Origin: Sphingobium cloacae
Lineage (GTDB): Bacteria > Pseudomonadota > Alphaproteobacteria > Sphingomonadales > Sphingomonadaceae
Direction of reading: 5' to 3'
Assembly (NCBI RefSeq): GCF_002355855.1
Contig: NZ_AP017655.1
Coordinates: 868,001-932,000, forward strand
Length of the DNA stretch: 64,000 nucleotides
Shown: in pieces, positions 28,046-38,561 of the stretch
Layout: each line of letters starts with the position of its first letter
Numbering within the stretch: position 1 is the first letter of the stretch
Notes under the pieces: generated by a model
What the model was told of the DNA's origin: nothing
Databases searched by the model: none
What the model saw: the letters and a program-made list of their open reading frames with translations, nothing else
Position numbers and translations under genes: made by a program

Positions 28046-31000
28046 TCAGCTTTCCTGCGGCCGCAGCGCGGCGTCATCCTGAGAGTTTGCGGGTGCATCA
28101 TGATGCTCGCGGAACAGGCGCTTCACGACGGTGAAGAACACCGGCACGAAGAAGATCGCCAGCACCGTGGCGGACAGCATGCCCCCGACCACCGCCAGAC
28201 CGATGGCGTTCTGGCCGCCCGCGCCCGCGCCCGTGGACACGGCCAGCGGCAGCACGCCGAAGATGAAGGCGAAGCTGGTCATGAGGATAGGCCGCAGACG
28301 CAGCTTGCCCGCCTCCAGCGCGGCCTGGGCGGGGGGAAGTCCCTGCCGCATCCTTTCCTCGGCGAACTCCACGATCAGGATGGCGTTCTTCGCCGACACG
28401 CCGATCGTGGTGATGAGGCCGACCTGCAAATAGATGCCATTGTCCAGCCCGGCCAGGCCCGCCATCAGCACGGCCCCGATCACGCCCAGCGGAACGACCA
28501 TCATCACCGCCAGCGGCACGGACCAGCTTTCATACAGCGCCGCGAGGCACAGAAACACGATCAGCATCGACAGCGCATACAGCGCCGGCGCCTGTCCGCT
28601 CGATGTCTTTTCCTCGTAAGAGATGCCGTTCCATTCATAGCCGACGCCGGCGGGCAGCTTCGCGGCATGTTCCTCCATCGCCTTCATCGCCTCGCCACTG
28701 CTGACGCCGGGCGCGGGCGCGCCCATGATCTGCATGGAAGGAACGCCGTTGAAGCGCTCGAGGCGAGCGGGGCCATGCGCCCATTCGGTCGTGCTGAAGG
28801 CCGACAGGGGCGCCATGTTTCCGCTGACCCCCCGCACATGCAGCGCGCCGATGGAATCGGGACGCGTGCGGAAGGGCGCATCGGCCTGAAGATAGACGCG
28901 CTTCACCCGCTCACGGTCGATGAAGTCGTTGACATAGGAGCCGCCCAGCGCCGTGCTGATGGTGTCGTTGACGTCCGCCTGCGCAATGCCGAACGCTCCT
29001 GCGGCGGACTGGTCGACGTTCAGCTTCAACTGCGCCGTGTCCTCCAGCCCGTTGGGCCGTACCTGCGCCAGACGCTTGTCGGCCATGGCCATGCCCAGCA
29101 ACTGGTTCCGCGCTTCCAGCATCTTTTCGTGACCGATGCCACCCATATCCTTGAGTTGGAAGTCGAAGCCCGAAGCATTGCCCAGTTCCTGCACGGCAGG
29201 CGGTACGAAGGCGATCGCCATGCCTGCCGAAATCTTTTGAAAGGCGGCGTTGGCGCGCTGCGCCACGGCATTGGCGCCGCGATCCTTGCCCTTGCGTTCG
29301 GACCAGTCGCGCAACCTCACGAAAGCCAGGCCTACGTTCTGGCCCTGCCCGACAAAGCCGAACCCGGAAACGGTGAAGACCACCGACACATTCTCTTTTT
29401 CGTCCTTCATGTAAAAATCGCGCAGCCGCGCCAATGTGCGTTCGGTTTCCTCCATGGTGGAACCCGCCGGCAGCGAAACCTGGTTGACGAGGCGGCCCTG
29501 GTCCTCGTCCGGCAGGAATCCGGTGGGCAGTCGCAGGAACAGCACGCCCATGCCGAGGATGATCGCGGCATAGACCAGCATCGTCCTGCCCCAGTGCCTT
29601 TCGACCTTCTCCACACCCTTGCCATAGCGAACGACGCTGCGTTCGAACGTCCGGTTGAACCAGCCGAAAAAGCCCGTATGCTCGCCATGCCCTTCACGTT
29701 TGGGACGCAGGATCGTGGCGCACAGGGCTGGCGTCAGGATCAATGCGACGAGCACCGACAAGGCCATCGCGGAAACGATGGTGATCGAGAATTGCCGGAA
29801 GATGACGCCCGTGGACCCGCCGAAGAATGCCATGGGCAGGAACACCGCCGACAGCACCAGACCGATGCCGATCAGCGCGCCGCTGATTTCGTCCATGGAT
29901 TTCTTGGCTGCTTCCTTGGGGTTGAGCCCCTCGTCCTGAATGATGCGCTCGACATTCTCGACCACGACGATGGCGTCGTCGACCAGCAGGCCGATGGCGA
30001 GCACCATGCCGAACAGGGTCAATGTGTTGATCGTGAAGCCCGCCGCATAGAGGACCGCCATCGATCCCAACAGCACCACCGGCACCGCGATCGTCGGAAT
30101 AAGAGTCGCCCGCCAGTTCTGGAGAAAGATGAACATGACGACGAAGACGAGCAGGATCGCTTCGACGAGGGTGTGGATGACCTGTTCGACCGACAGCTTG
30201 ACGAATGTCGAATTGTCGAGCGGGAAATCATATTTCACCCAGCTTGGGAAGTTCTTGGAGAGCGCCTTCACCTCCGCCTTGACGGCATCCACCGTATCGA
30301 GGGCGTTCGCGCCGGGGGCAAGCTTTATGCCGAAACCGGCCGAGGGATGACCGTTGAGTTTCGCGCCGAAGCTGTAATTTTCCGATCCCAGTTCGACCCG
30401 CGCGACATCGGACAGATAGACGACCGATCCGTCCGCATTGCTGCGCAAGCGGATCTGCCGGAACTCCTCGGGCGTGCGGAGACGGGATTGCGCCGTCACC
30501 GTGGCGTTGAACGCTTGCCCTTCAGGAGAAGGAGCCCCGCCGATCTGTCCCGCGGAAATCTGGGCGTTCTGCGCCCTGATGGCGTTTTTCACGTCCCCCG
30601 TGGTGACGCCCAGATTAGCCATCTTGTAGGGATCGAGCCAAATCCGCATGGCATATTGAGCGCCCAGCAACTGCGTGTCGCCCACGCCCTTGACGCGGCT
30701 CAGGGGGTCCTGAAGCGTCGAGGCGACGAAATCGCCCGCATCGACCTGATCGTGAATGCCGTCATCGGAATAGATAGCCGCAATCATCAGGAAGGTCGAA
30801 CTGGACTTGGTGACCCTGAGCCCCTGCTGCTGCACTTCCTGCGGCAGCAAAGGGGTGGCCTGCGCCAGCTTGTTCTGGACCTGAACCTGCGCGATGTCCG
30901 CGTCGGTTCCCTGTTCGAAGGTCAGGGTAATGGTAAGATTGCCGGCCGAATCGCTGGTCGACGAGAAGTAGCGCAGATTATCGATGCCCTTGAGCTGCTG

Positions 31001-31198
31001 CTCGATGATCTGCGTCGTCGTGTTTTCCAGCGTTTGCGCGTTGGCGCCTGGATACATGGCGGCGATCGAAACGGTCGGCGGCGCGATTTCGGGGAATTGC
31101 GCCACGGCAAGCCGCTGGATGGACAAGAGTCCCGCGAGCATGATGACGATCGCGAGAACCCATGCGAAGATGGGCCTGTCGATGAAATAGCGGGCCAT
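28046..31198 (-). CDS. RND multidrug efflux transporter, AcrB/MexB type (HAE1)
   Basis: A 1050 aa inner-membrane proton/drug antiporter. It begins [17 protein letters not shown], the usual HAE1 start, and has twelve expected membrane helices with two large periplasmic loops. [15 protein letters not shown] near residue 406 holds the proton-relay aspartate pair. [20 protein letters not shown] and the C-terminal [13 protein letters not shown] are typical. It trimerises and contacts the adaptor encoded just upstream, 3 bases away. The substrate range cannot be read from sequence. Confidence 0.96.
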   Translation of the reverse strand: MARYFIDRPIFAWVLAIVIMLAGLLSIQRLAVAQFPEIAPPTVSIAAMYPGANAQTLENTTTQIIEQQLKGIDNLRYFSSTSDSAGNLTITLTFEQGTDADIAQVQVQNKLAQATPLLPQEVQQQGLRVTKSSSTFLMIAAIYSDDGIHDQVDAGDFVASTLQDPLSRVKGVGDTQLLGAQYAMRIWLDPYKMANLGVTTGDVKNAIRAQNAQISAGQIGGAPSPEGQAFNATVTAQSRLRTPEEFRQIRLRSNADGSVVYLSDVARVELGSENYSFGAKLNGHPSAGFGIKLAPGANALDTVDAVKAEVKALSKNFPSWVKYDFPLDNSTFVKLSVEQVIHTLVEAILLVFVVMFIFLQNWRATLIPTIAVPVVLLGSMAVLYAAGFTINTLTLFGMVLAIGLLVDDAIVVVENVERIIQDEGLNPKEAAKKSMDEISGALIGIGLVLSAVFLPMAFFGGSTGVIFRQFSITIVSAMALSVLVALILTPALCATILRPKREGHGEHTGFFGWFNRTFERSVVRYGKGVEKVERHWGRTMLVYAAIILGMGVLFLRLPTGFLPDEDQGRLVNQVSLPAGSTMEETERTLARLRDFYMKDEKENVSVVFTVSGFGFVGQGQNVGLAFVRLRDWSERKGKDRGANAVAQRANAAFQKISAGMAIAFVPPAVQELGNASGFDFQLKDMGGIGHEKMLEARNQLLGMAMADKRLAQVRPNGLEDTAQLKLNVDQSAAGAFGIAQADVNDTISTALGGSYVNDFIDRERVKRVYLQADAPFRTRPDSIGALHVRGVSGNMAPLSAFSTTEWAHGPARLERFNGVPSMQIMGAPAPGVSSGEAMKAMEEHAAKLPAGVGYEWNGISYEEKTSSGQAPALYALSMLIVFLCLAALYESWSVPLAVMMVVPLGVIGAVLMAGLAGLDNGIYLQVGLITTIGVSAKNAILIVEFAEERMRQGLPPAQAALEAGKLRLRPILMTSFAFIFGVLPLAVSTGAGAGGQNAIGLAVVGGMLSATVLAIFFVPVFFTVVKRLFREHHDAPANSQDDAALRPQES

Positions 31199-31201
31199 GT
31201 C

Positions 31202-32350
31202 CTAACGCGCTCCGTCCGCGGGCCGGGTCACCTGTTGCGGCGCACCGGGACGGACATCCGCGCCGGGGCGAAGATTGACCAGCCCTTCCACGATCAGGCG
31301 ATCGCCTGCCTTGAGCCCTCCGGTCACGATCCATTTGTCGCCGACGGCGCGGTCGACCTGCACCTCGCGCATTTCCGCCTTGTTCTGGGCATTGACGACC
31401 ATGGCCGTGGCGCGGCCGCGCGCGTCGCGCGTTATGCCTTGCTGCGGCGCCAATATGGCCTCGCGCCTTTGCCCCTCGACGATCCTGGCACGCACATACA
31501 TGCCCGGCAGCAGCAGGCCGTCCGGATTGGGGAAAGTCGCGCGCAAGGTGACGGCGCCGGAGGTCGGATCGACCGTCACTTCGGAAAACTGCAACCGTCC
31601 CTCGATGGGATAGACGCTGCCGTTGGGCAGCAGAAGCTGCACGCGCGCGCCATCGGCTTCACTGACGCCGCCGCTCTTCAACGCCTGCTTCAGGTTGATG
31701 ACCTCGGCGGCGGATTGCGTTACGTCGACATAGACCGTGTCGGTCCGCTGAATGGTTGCCAATGGGTCCGCCTGCGCCGTCTGCACCAGCGCGCCGGGCG
31801 TGAACAGCGAACGACCGATCCGGCCGGAAATCGGTGCTTTTATGCGCGTGAAATTCTGGTTCACCTGCGCCGCCTGGACGGCCGCCCGCTGCGCTGCAAC
31901 ATCGGCGCGAGCCTGTTGGGCGGAGGCCGTGGCATTGTCTGCTTCCTGTTTGCTGACGGCGTTGATCCCGACCAGTTCCTTATAGCGCTGCGCCTGCAAG
32001 GTGGCCGCGGAGATCGAGGCCTGCGCCCGCGCCAGATTGCCTTGCGCCTGCGCCAGCGCCGCGCGATATGGCGCGTCGTCGATCTCGTAGAGTGTCTGCC
32101 CTGCCCGCACATAGCCGCCTTCCGTGAAGAGGCGGCGGCGGATCACGCCGCTGATCTGGGGCCGCACCTCGGCGGTTTCCACAGCGGCGATCCGTCCCGG
32201 CAGTTCCGCCGTCAAAGGCACCGTCTCGACCTTCAGCGTCACGACGCCGACCGCCGGCGGAGGCGGAGCGGGAGGCGCTTCCTTGCCACAACCAGTCAGG
32301 GCCAGTGCCGACGCGCAGGCCAGCAGTCCGATGATTGTCCCCTTTTGCAT
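31202..32350 (-). CDS. RND periplasmic adaptor, AcrA/MexA type
   Basis: A 382 aa membrane-fusion lipoprotein with lipobox LTGC (Cys21). The lipoyl-like first half (LFTEGGYVRAGQTLYEIDD), a coiled-coil hairpin rich in Ala/Gln (about 95-165), the second lipoyl half (FTRIKAPISGRIGRSLFTPG) and the beta-barrel and membrane-proximal domains follow in order. It is the first gene of adaptor-pump-channel, transcribed away from the TetR gene. A palindrome lies 39 bases upstream of its start. Confidence 0.95.
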   Translation of the reverse strand: MQKGTIIGLLACASALALTGCGKEAPPAPPPPAVGVVTLKVETVPLTAELPGRIAAVETAEVRPQISGVIRRRLFTEGGYVRAGQTLYEIDDAPYRAALAQAQGNLARAQASISAATLQAQRYKELVGINAVSKQEADNATASAQQARADVAAQRAAVQAAQVNQNFTRIKAPISGRIGRSLFTPGALVQTAQADPLATIQRTDTVYVDVTQSAAEVINLKQALKSGGVSEADGARVQLLLPNGSVYPIEGRLQFSEVTVDPTSGAVTLRATFPNPDGLLLPGMYVRARIVEGQRREAILAPQQGITRDARGRATAMVVNAQNKAEMREVQVDRAVGDKWIVTGGLKAGDRLIVEGLVNLRPGADVRPGAPQQVTRPADGAR

Positions 32351-32388
32351 CGATTGCCTATCCGTTCCGATGGAGTTTTGCGATGACC

Positions 32389-32406
32389 GGAATGAACATT
32401 CATTCC
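32389..32406. promoter_or_regulatory. Palindromic operator between the efflux operon and its TetR gene
   Basis: GGAATGAA-CA-TTCATTCC is a perfect 8-base inverted repeat with a 2-base centre, the size and symmetry of TetR/AcrR operators. It is nested in an outer repeat GACCGG (32385-32390)/CCGGTC (32412-32417). It lies 39 bases before the adaptor gene and 66 before the regulator, so one bound dimer pair could repress both. Confidence 0.7.
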
Positions 32407-32471
32407 GCTTGCCGGTCAGTTAAGAAGATGGCACAATCAATTCAAGGGTAAAAGCAGGATAAGAAACAAAA

Positions 32472-33059
32472 ATGGTTGCAGTGCAGCATGAGCGGAGCGG
32501 CAAGGCGCGTATTTTGAACAGCGCGCGCGAACTGTTCACGACCCATGGCTTCCATCAAACCTCGATGGCGGAACTGGCCCTGGCGGCGAAGGTGTCGGTC
32601 GGCCAGATCTATCGGCTCTTCAAGGGCAAGGAAGAAATCATAGAGGCGCTGATCAGCGCGGACTTGCATGATCGCACCGCACAGATGGCGGCCCTGCGCC
32701 TGCGCCTCGACACCGGGCAGATCGACATCGAACAGACATTCGAGGAGGCCATTTTGCAGAGCCTTCGCGACGTGGACGAGGCCCTGTCTTTCGACATCCT
32801 TGCCGAGGCGCTCCGTAATCAGCCGGTAGGGGAAACGGTCAGCGCCATGTGCCAGCACCTTCGGCGCTTTCTGCGGGACTTCGCCTGCGTGGCAAATCCG
32901 GACCTGTCGGGAGAGGCGCTCGACGGCGCGGAGGAAGTCATCCTCGCCTGTCTTTTCGGCCTGGGCCATCGAAGCCTGTCCCTGCCGAACCTGTCCGACG
33001 AACGCACCGCCAAGCGGGCCGCGCAGATGATCGTCGCGGCGCTGAAAGCCATCCGTTAG
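32472..33059 (+). CDS. TetR/AcrR-family transcriptional regulator of the efflux operon
   Basis: A 195 aa repressor. The N-terminal DNA-binding domain is ARELFTTHGFHQTSMAELAL then AKVSVGQIYRLFKGKEEII, a textbook TetR helix-turn-helix with the YRLFKGKEE end. The C-terminal helical part binds ligands and is not conserved. It diverges from the adaptor gene across 121 bases that contain a palindromic operator, so regulation of the adjacent pump and of itself is likely. The inducer is unknown. Confidence 0.92.
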   Translation: MVAVQHERSGKARILNSARELFTTHGFHQTSMAELALAAKVSVGQIYRLFKGKEEIIEALISADLHDRTAQMAALRLRLDTGQIDIEQTFEEAILQSLRDVDEALSFDILAEALRNQPVGETVSAMCQHLRRFLRDFACVANPDLSGEALDGAEEVILACLFGLGHRSLSLPNLSDERTAKRAAQMIVAALKAIR

Positions 33060-33068
33060 CCATCCTTC

Positions 33069-35960
33069 CTATTGAGCGGCGACCCCTTCGGGCAGGACGA
33101 CGGCCGACCAGCTTTTTGCGGGCATCAGATATTTGGCGGCCAGTTTCTGAATGTCGCCGGGCGTGACGCTCAGCATATCCTTGGCCATGGTCTGCATCGC
33201 CTCGACATATCGCGGGTCATGGGTCGCACCTTCCATCTGGTTCATCCAGAAGGCATTGCCTGTCCCCGCCCGCATCAGCAGTTGCTGCATGGGGGCCACC
33301 GCACGCTGCAATTCATCCTGCGTCACCGCCGTTTTGGCGAGATCGGCCGCCGTTTCCTTCACTACATCGTAGAAATAATTCACCCGGTCGGGCCGCACCT
33401 GGCTCGACACCAGAATGTAGCCGCCGCTTTCGTAGGAAAAGGGCCAGTTGTTCTGGACGGTGGGCGAGTAGGCCGAACCCTCCGTCGACCGAAGCTTGTC
33501 GAACAGGCGGTCGTTGAAGATCTGCGTCAATATCTCCAGTTGCCGCGCCTCTTTGGTAAGCGCGAATCCGCCGGAGGTCGGCCATGCCATCACGGCGGCG
33601 GCCTGTTCCTTGTCCCCTTCATGCCGCAGCACCACCGGTTTTGCGACATGGGCGGGAAAGCGCATCACGCGGTTCGCTGCGGGAACGGGTGCGTCGGGCC
33701 GGGGAGAAAGAGCGCCGAAGGTCGCGCCCACGGCCTTGATCGCGTCCTCGGCATTCACTTGCCCGAACAATTGCACCTCGATGGGACCGGATGCCAGAAT
33801 CGGCTCCCATGTCGCGCGGAAATTTTCAGGGGTGAGCTTCCCGATTTCGTCACGCGACGGCGTGCGGAAACGCACATCCTTGTCATGCAGCAACCAGTTG
33901 AGATCGCGGCCCAGCACCGAATCGGGGGAACGCGACATCGCATCATAGGCCAGCAGCGCCCCGGATTTGACGCGGGCTATGGGCGCCGGATCCCAGCCGG
34001 GCACGGCCAGCTTCGTCGCGAAAAGACGAAGCTGGTCCTTGTAATCGGCGGGACGGGTCACGGCCTGCAACTCAAAGGCATCGTCATCGATGGAGAATTG
34101 CATCCCCATGCGGCGCCCATTGGTCAGGTCGTCCAGTTCCCGCTGGCCGAGCTTGCCGATCCCGCTCGCCACCAGCGCATAGTCGGCGGCCCAGCTGGGA
34201 ACCGGCTTCGTGGGAGAGAAAGCCTGCTGGCCATGGCCGAAGCGCACGTTGATCCGCACCTTTTCGGTTTCGGCATCATTGGCGAACAGCGTCAGCTTGA
34301 CGCCGTTGGAATAGGTGATCGTCTCCATGCCCTTGAGACCGACCGGCGTCCGCGAAACGACCGTGCCCGGCGTTCCAAGCGGCGGCAGATCGTCCATCGT
34401 CACCGCCTTGTCCGCCAGGCGCGCGTTGGCGGCGGCTTGCACCGGCGCAGCCAAGGCGGAAGCCAGTTCCGCGTCGAGCCCCGGCTGCGCTTTCCCGGTA
34501 ATCAGCATCGCGCGGAATACGCCCGCCGAGAAAAGGCGGCGGGTGGAATCGAGGATTTTCTGCGGCGTCATGGCAGGCTTGCCCGAGCGGAAAATGTCGA
34601 GCGCGGCCTGCGGGCTGACCGTGGTTTCGCGAATGTCGACAGCGCTCACCAGATCGGTGGCCTGCTTGGCTCCGGCCTCCGTATCGGCATTTTCGACCTG
34701 GATCGCGAGCGCCGTGTCCATCTGGGCATATTCGCGGTCGATTTCCTGCTGGCTGGGCGGCGCCGCCTTCGCATCTTCTATGATGGCGCGGACATCGCTC
34801 AGCGCCTTCTTCCAATCATCGCCGGACGGCAGGATGGTGACGAAGGTGCCGTCGGCGGAGCGGCTGACATCCTGCTGGTCGGCGCTCGCCTGGAGGAAGC
34901 TGCCGCCTCCCCGCGCGGCGGCTTCGAGACGGCGGCTGACGATCTGGAGCGCCAGCATGTCGGTCAGCTTGTCCTGATTGTAGAGGATCGTGTCGGCACG
35001 CGGCTTCCAGGGGCGCAGCCAGGCGAGCGTCAGGCCCATCGGCGCACCCGGCTCCACGGCGACGACGGTGGCGGGGGCCTTGGGATCGGGCTCCCCGAAA
35101 TCGGGAAGCGGCGCGCCCTTCCCCGCGACCTTCCACGCGTCGAAATTATCCTTGATGAGCTGTTCGGCGAGCGCCGGATCGATATCCCCGGCTATGGCGA
35201 TCACCGCGTTTTCGGGACGATACCAGCGTTGATGAAAATCCTCCATCTTCGCGGCGGTGATGGCGTTGAGCGTTGCCACCGTGCCTATCGGGCTGCGATC
35301 GGCTAGCGGCTGCCCGGCGAAGAAATGCCGCCGCGTGGCGTCCGATATCCGCATTTGCGGGCCGTCGCCTTCGCGCCGTTCGGCCAGCACCACGGCGCGT
35401 TCGGCGTTGACGGCGCTGTCGACGATATTGGGATCGATCATCATCCCGGCGAGAATCTTGAGGCTTTCGCCCAGACTGGCCTGCGTCGCCTGCGGCAGGT
35501 CAAGCGCATAGGTCGTGCCGGTGGGCGTGGTCTGGGCATTGCTGTCGCTGCCGAAGGTGACGCCCAGACGCTGCCAGATGCGCTTGGATTCGCCATCGGG
35601 CACATGGCGCGACCCGCGGAAGGTCAGATGCTCCATGAAATGCGCATAGCCAAGCTCGCCGGGCTGTTCCATCAGCGATCCGGCATCCATCCGCAACCGC
35701 ACCGAAACCTGCCCCGGCGGCACGCCGTTGCGGCGGATCGCATAGCGCAGCCCGTTGGACAGGGTGCCGAATCGCCATGCGGTATCGATGGGCACATCGC
35801 TATTTTCATAGAGCCAGGGACGGGTTTCGGCCTTGGTCGAGCCCGCCACGGCAGGCGAGGCGGGAGTCGCCGTCCGCGCCGCCAGCGGCGCGGGCGCAGC
35901 CGCGAGCAGGAGAGCGAGGACGGACAGCGAAGCGGCAGAACGCCGGAAGGGAAAAGTCAT
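33069..35960 (-). CDS. Periplasmic M16-family zinc metallopeptidase, double-length
   Basis: A 963 aa exported peptidase. A signal peptide (about residues 1-28, ending APLAA) precedes the first M16 domain with the inverse zinc motif HFMEH (His107, Glu110, His111). AERAVVLAERREG supplies the distal glutamate. A second, non-catalytic M16 half begins near residue 520, giving the pitrilysin-like clam shell in one chain. It degrades peptides in the periplasm, perhaps including cleaved signal peptides. It converges on the TetR gene with a 9-base gap. Confidence 0.94.
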   Translation of the reverse strand: MTFPFRRSAASLSVLALLLAAAPAPLAARTATPASPAVAGSTKAETRPWLYENSDVPIDTAWRFGTLSNGLRYAIRRNGVPPGQVSVRLRMDAGSLMEQPGELGYAHFMEHLTFRGSRHVPDGESKRIWQRLGVTFGSDSNAQTTPTGTTYALDLPQATQASLGESLKILAGMMIDPNIVDSAVNAERAVVLAERREGDGPQMRISDATRRHFFAGQPLADRSPIGTVATLNAITAAKMEDFHQRWYRPENAVIAIAGDIDPALAEQLIKDNFDAWKVAGKGAPLPDFGEPDPKAPATVVAVEPGAPMGLTLAWLRPWKPRADTILYNQDKLTDMLALQIVSRRLEAAARGGGSFLQASADQQDVSRSADGTFVTILPSGDDWKKALSDVRAIIEDAKAAPPSQQEIDREYAQMDTALAIQVENADTEAGAKQATDLVSAVDIRETTVSPQAALDIFRSGKPAMTPQKILDSTRRLFSAGVFRAMLITGKAQPGLDAELASALAAPVQAAANARLADKAVTMDDLPPLGTPGTVVSRTPVGLKGMETITYSNGVKLTLFANDAETEKVRINVRFGHGQQAFSPTKPVPSWAADYALVASGIGKLGQRELDDLTNGRRMGMQFSIDDDAFELQAVTRPADYKDQLRLFATKLAVPGWDPAPIARVKSGALLAYDAMSRSPDSVLGRDLNWLLHDKDVRFRTPSRDEIGKLTPENFRATWEPILASGPIEVQLFGQVNAEDAIKAVGATFGALSPRPDAPVPAANRVMRFPAHVAKPVVLRHEGDKEQAAAVMAWPTSGGFALTKEARQLEILTQIFNDRLFDKLRSTEGSAYSPTVQNNWPFSYESGGYILVSSQVRPDRVNYFYDVVKETAADLAKTAVTQDELQRAVAPMQQLLMRAGTGNAFWMNQMEGATHDPRYVEAMQTMAKDMLSVTPGDIQKLAAKYLMPAKSWSAVVLPEGVAAQ

Positions 35961-36042
35961 AGGCGCAGGAACCTAGCGACATTTTCCTGAATGGCCACTG
36001 ACAAAAGCGTCGCGGCGAATGGGATGTGCGGCGTTCACCTGT

Positions 36043-36108
36043 GCCGTGCTCCTGCGAAGGCTCTCACGAGCCACTTGTCTCGTTCGAGTGCCTTCGCAGG
36101 AGCACGGC
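36043..36108. repeat. Intergenic inverted repeat with 18-base arms
   Basis: GCCGTGCTCCTGCGAAGG (36043-36060) is the exact reverse complement of 36091-36108. The 30-base loop holds a further ACGAG/CTCGT pairing, so the whole forms one long cruciform. No T-tract follows. CCTGCGAAGG palindromes of this type are scattered between genes in sphingomonads; it is probably a REP-like element rather than a gene signal. Confidence 0.75.
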
Positions 36109-36166
36109 GCACTTCACAATTTAGGGGACGCAACATTGCTTGCCCGACATGCCAGGGAAAGCCGGC

Positions 36167-36222
36167 ATCTCTCTTCTTGAGGCGCAATCATACACAAGAG
36201 AGATCCCAGCTTTCGCTGGGAT
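36167..36222. repeat. Second intergenic palindrome, compound
   Basis: ATCTCTCTT (36167-36175) pairs with AAGAGAGAT (36196-36204). Overlapping its end is a tight hairpin ATCCCAGC-TTTC-GCTGGGAT (36203-36222). Together with the preceding element it fills the 316-base gap between the M16 peptidase and lolD, in which no gene was seen. Confidence 0.65.
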
Positions 36223-36276
36223 GACTAAGGTTGAATGTCCGCTTCTGGCCGAAATTCGCCAAGGACATCGCTCCCC

Positions 36277-36966
36277 TCAGGCCGTCAGCGCTTCCTCTTC
36301 CAGCCGCCCTTCATGCAATCGCACGACCCGGTCCATCTTTACCGCCAGCCTTTCATTATGCGTGGCGACAAGGGCGGCGGAGCCTTCTTCCCGCACCAGC
36401 CGCAGGAACTCGGCCAGCACTATGTCGGCGGTCCGCTCATCCAGATTGCCCGTAGGCTCGTCCGCCAGCACCAGCGCGGGACGGTTCGCCAGCGCCCGCG
36501 CCACCGCCACGCGCTGCTGCTCGCCGCCCGACAGCTGGCTCGGCCGATGATCCAGCCGGTGGCCCAGCCCCAGCGACGTCAACAGCGATTCGGCCCGCGC
36601 CCGCGCCGCGCCCATGTCCACGTCGCGGATCACCTGCGGCAGGATCACATTCTCCACCGCGTTGAAATCCGGCAGCAGATGGTGGAACTGATAGACGAAG
36701 CCCAGCGCATCGCGCCGCAGCCGCGTCCGCCCGTCATTGTCCAGCTTCGCCGCTTCCTCGCCGCCGATGCGGATGGAGCCGTCGAACCCGCCTTCCAGCA
36801 GCCCGACCGCCTGCAACATGGTCGACTTGCCCGAGCCGGACGGGCCGAGAAGCGCGACGATCTCTCCTGGCCCCACGCTCAAATCCACGCCGCGCAGCAC
36901 CTCTATGGTGACGCCGCCCTGCGTGAAGCTGCGCGTCAGGCCGGTGACTTTCAGGACGTCATTCAT
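36277..36966 (-). CDS. lolD: Lipoprotein-releasing system ATP-binding protein
   Basis: LolD powers extraction of outer-membrane lipoproteins from the inner membrane. The 229 aa ABC protein has Walker [10 protein letters not shown], the Q-loop region [17 protein letters not shown] that is typical of LolD, the signature LSGGEQQR and Walker [13 protein letters not shown]. The start at 36966 ([14 protein letters not shown]) is the family's and overlaps the end of the permease gene by 8 bases. Confidence 0.96.
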   Translation of the reverse strand: MNDVLKVTGLTRSFTQGGVTIEVLRGVDLSVGPGEIVALLGPSGSGKSTMLQAVGLLEGGFDGSIRIGGEEAAKLDNDGRTRLRRDALGFVYQFHHLLPDFNAVENVILPQVIRDVDMGAARARAESLLTSLGLGHRLDHRPSQLSGGEQQRVAVARALANRPALVLADEPTGNLDERTADIVLAEFLRLVREEGSAALVATHNERLAVKMDRVVRLHEGRLEEEALTA

Positions 36967-38209
36967 AGCGCAGCACCTGCACGGGATCGGTATTGGCGGC
37001 CTTGAACGCGGGATAGAGCGTCGCAAGGAAGCTGAAGACAAGCGCCATCAGGCAGATGATGGTGATTTCCACCGGATCGGGCTTGGACGGCAATTCGGTG
37101 AGGAAGCGGATCGACGGGTCCCACAGATTCTGCCCCGTCACGAACTGGATCGCATTCACCACCGCCTGCCGGAAGAACAGGAAAGTGAAGCCCAGCACCA
37201 TTCCCGCCGCCATGCCCAGCGCGCCGATGGTGACGCCCACCGTCATGAATATCTTCACAAGCCCACCCCGGCTCGCGCCCATGGTCCGCAGGATCGCGAT
37301 GTCCCGCGTCTTGGCGCGCACCAGCATGATGAGCGAGGACAGGATGTTGAACACCGCCACCAGCACGATGATCGACAGCACGACGAACATCGCCACCCGC
37401 TCGACCGCCAGCGCTTCGAACAGGGATGCGTTCATCTGCCGCCAGTCGGTGATGACGGCGCGGCCCGCGACCTTGGCCGCCAACGGCTCCAGGATCGCGC
37501 CCACCTTGTCGGGATTCACCGTCTCCACCTCGATCATGCCGACCATGTCGCCCATCAGCAGCAGCGTCTGCGCATCCTCGATCGGCATGACGACGAACGC
37601 CTTGTCATAATCGTAGACGCCGACCTCGAAGATCGCGGCGACCTCATAGGAAACCTGCCGGGGCACGGTGCCGAAGGGGGTGGAGCGCCCCGCCGGGTTG
37701 ATGATCGTGATATGGTCGCCCTTCTGGATGCCCAGATTTTCCGCGAGCCGCGATCCGATCGCCACCTTGTCGCTGCCCGCCGCCAGATCGTTCAGGCTGC
37801 CCGACAGCACCTTGCCCTTGAGGGTCGCGTTGTCGCGGATGTCCTGCACCGTCATGCCGCGCACCAGCACCGCCTCAACCCGTCCCTGGAAGGTGGACAG
37901 CAGCGGCTGGTCGATCAATGGCGTGGCGCTGGTGACGCCGGGCGTCGCTTTCGCCTGCTTCAGGATGCTCTGCCAGTCCGGCAGCCGGCCGCCATAGCCC
38001 TGCACGACGGCATGGCCGTTCAGCCCCACGATCTTGTCGAACAGTTCCGCGCGGAAGCCGTTCATGACGCTCATCACGATGATGAGCGCCGCGACTCCCA
38101 GCATCACCGCGACCAGGCTGATTCCCGCGACGAGGAAGATGAAACCCTCCCCTTTGCCGGGCAGCAGGTAACGCTTGGCGATCATGCGTTCGTAGCGGGA
38201 TAGAATCAT
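36959..38209 (-). CDS. Lipoprotein-releasing system transmembrane protein LolC/LolE
   Basis: A 416 aa FtsX-type permease with four membrane helices: one after the N-terminal [20 protein letters not shown], and three near the C-terminus. The large periplasmic domain lies between, and receives lipoproteins. Alphaproteobacteria usually have one LolF-like gene doing the work of LolC and LolE, and only one is present here, so it probably forms a homodimer with LolD. It overlaps lolD by 8 bases. Confidence 0.93.
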   Translation of the reverse strand: MILSRYERMIAKRYLLPGKGEGFIFLVAGISLVAVMLGVAALIIVMSVMNGFRAELFDKIVGLNGHAVVQGYGGRLPDWQSILKQAKATPGVTSATPLIDQPLLSTFQGRVEAVLVRGMTVQDIRDNATLKGKVLSGSLNDLAAGSDKVAIGSRLAENLGIQKGDHITIINPAGRSTPFGTVPRQVSYEVAAIFEVGVYDYDKAFVVMPIEDAQTLLLMGDMVGMIEVETVNPDKVGAILEPLAAKVAGRAVITDWRQMNASLFEALAVERVAMFVVLSIIVLVAVFNILSSLIMLVRAKTRDIAILRTMGASRGGLVKIFMTVGVTIGALGMAAGMVLGFTFLFFRQAVVNAIQFVTGQNLWDPSIRFLTELPSKPDPVEITIICLMALVFSFLATLYPAFKAANTDPVQVLRYE

Positions 38210-38290
38210 GATGGCGCGGATGGCCCCTTGGAATGGCGTGTGTTCGTCCGTCTAGCAGGCTATGGGCGGACGGCAAGCATTGCCGCATTG

Positions 38291-38530
38291 TTGCAACGCG
38301 GCCACAGGGTGCAAGGTAAAATCGCGACGCCGCCCAAATAGCCCGTGACAGCGGGGCCCCGTCGCCATAGCAAAGCAATCGAAGCACAGGTAAACAAGGC
38401 CGTGGTTCAGGGATACTGATTCCCCGTTTTCGAGCTAGGGGGCTGAGAAAACAGGTTGAGGCAGGCCAAGGGGGAGACGAGAAATCGTCCATCAGTGCCC
38501 GGATCGTGGAAACGCGATCCGGGCACTTTT
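38291..38530 (+). ncRNA. Candidate small RNA ahead of hsp20
   Basis: The 350 bases before the heat-shock promoter have no convincing gene, yet a strong terminator on the plus strand (38494-38530) ends something that must start here, since lolC/E reads the other way. TTGCAA (38291) and TAAAAT (38317) are possible promoter boxes but 20 bases apart, so the 5' end is unknown. No tmRNA, RNase P, SRP or known 6S signature was recognised. Confidence 0.35.
38494..38530 (+). terminator. Strong intrinsic terminator with no gene upstream
   Basis: AGTGCCCGGATCG (38494-38506) pairs perfectly with CGATCCGGGCACT (38515-38527) over an 8-base loop, then TTT. The 13-base GC-rich stem is a good terminator for the plus strand only; the minus side lacks a T-run. 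Confidence 0.85.
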
Positions 38531-38561
38531 GCTTTCAAGGACACATCGCCTCCCTGCCCCT

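Noticed and set aside
28100..32386. A plus-strand open frame of 1428 codons across the efflux operon
   Set aside because: It runs antisense to acrB and acrA, whose proteins are fully recognisable; its predicted protein is rich in His, Arg, Gln and Asp as expected for the opposite strand of GC-rich coding DNA.
38210..38530. tmRNA, RNase P RNA, SRP RNA or 6S RNA in the gap before hsp20
   Set aside because: None of the characteristic conserved sequences was found; only a terminator and possible promoter boxes remain, so it is listed as an uncharacterised candidate.
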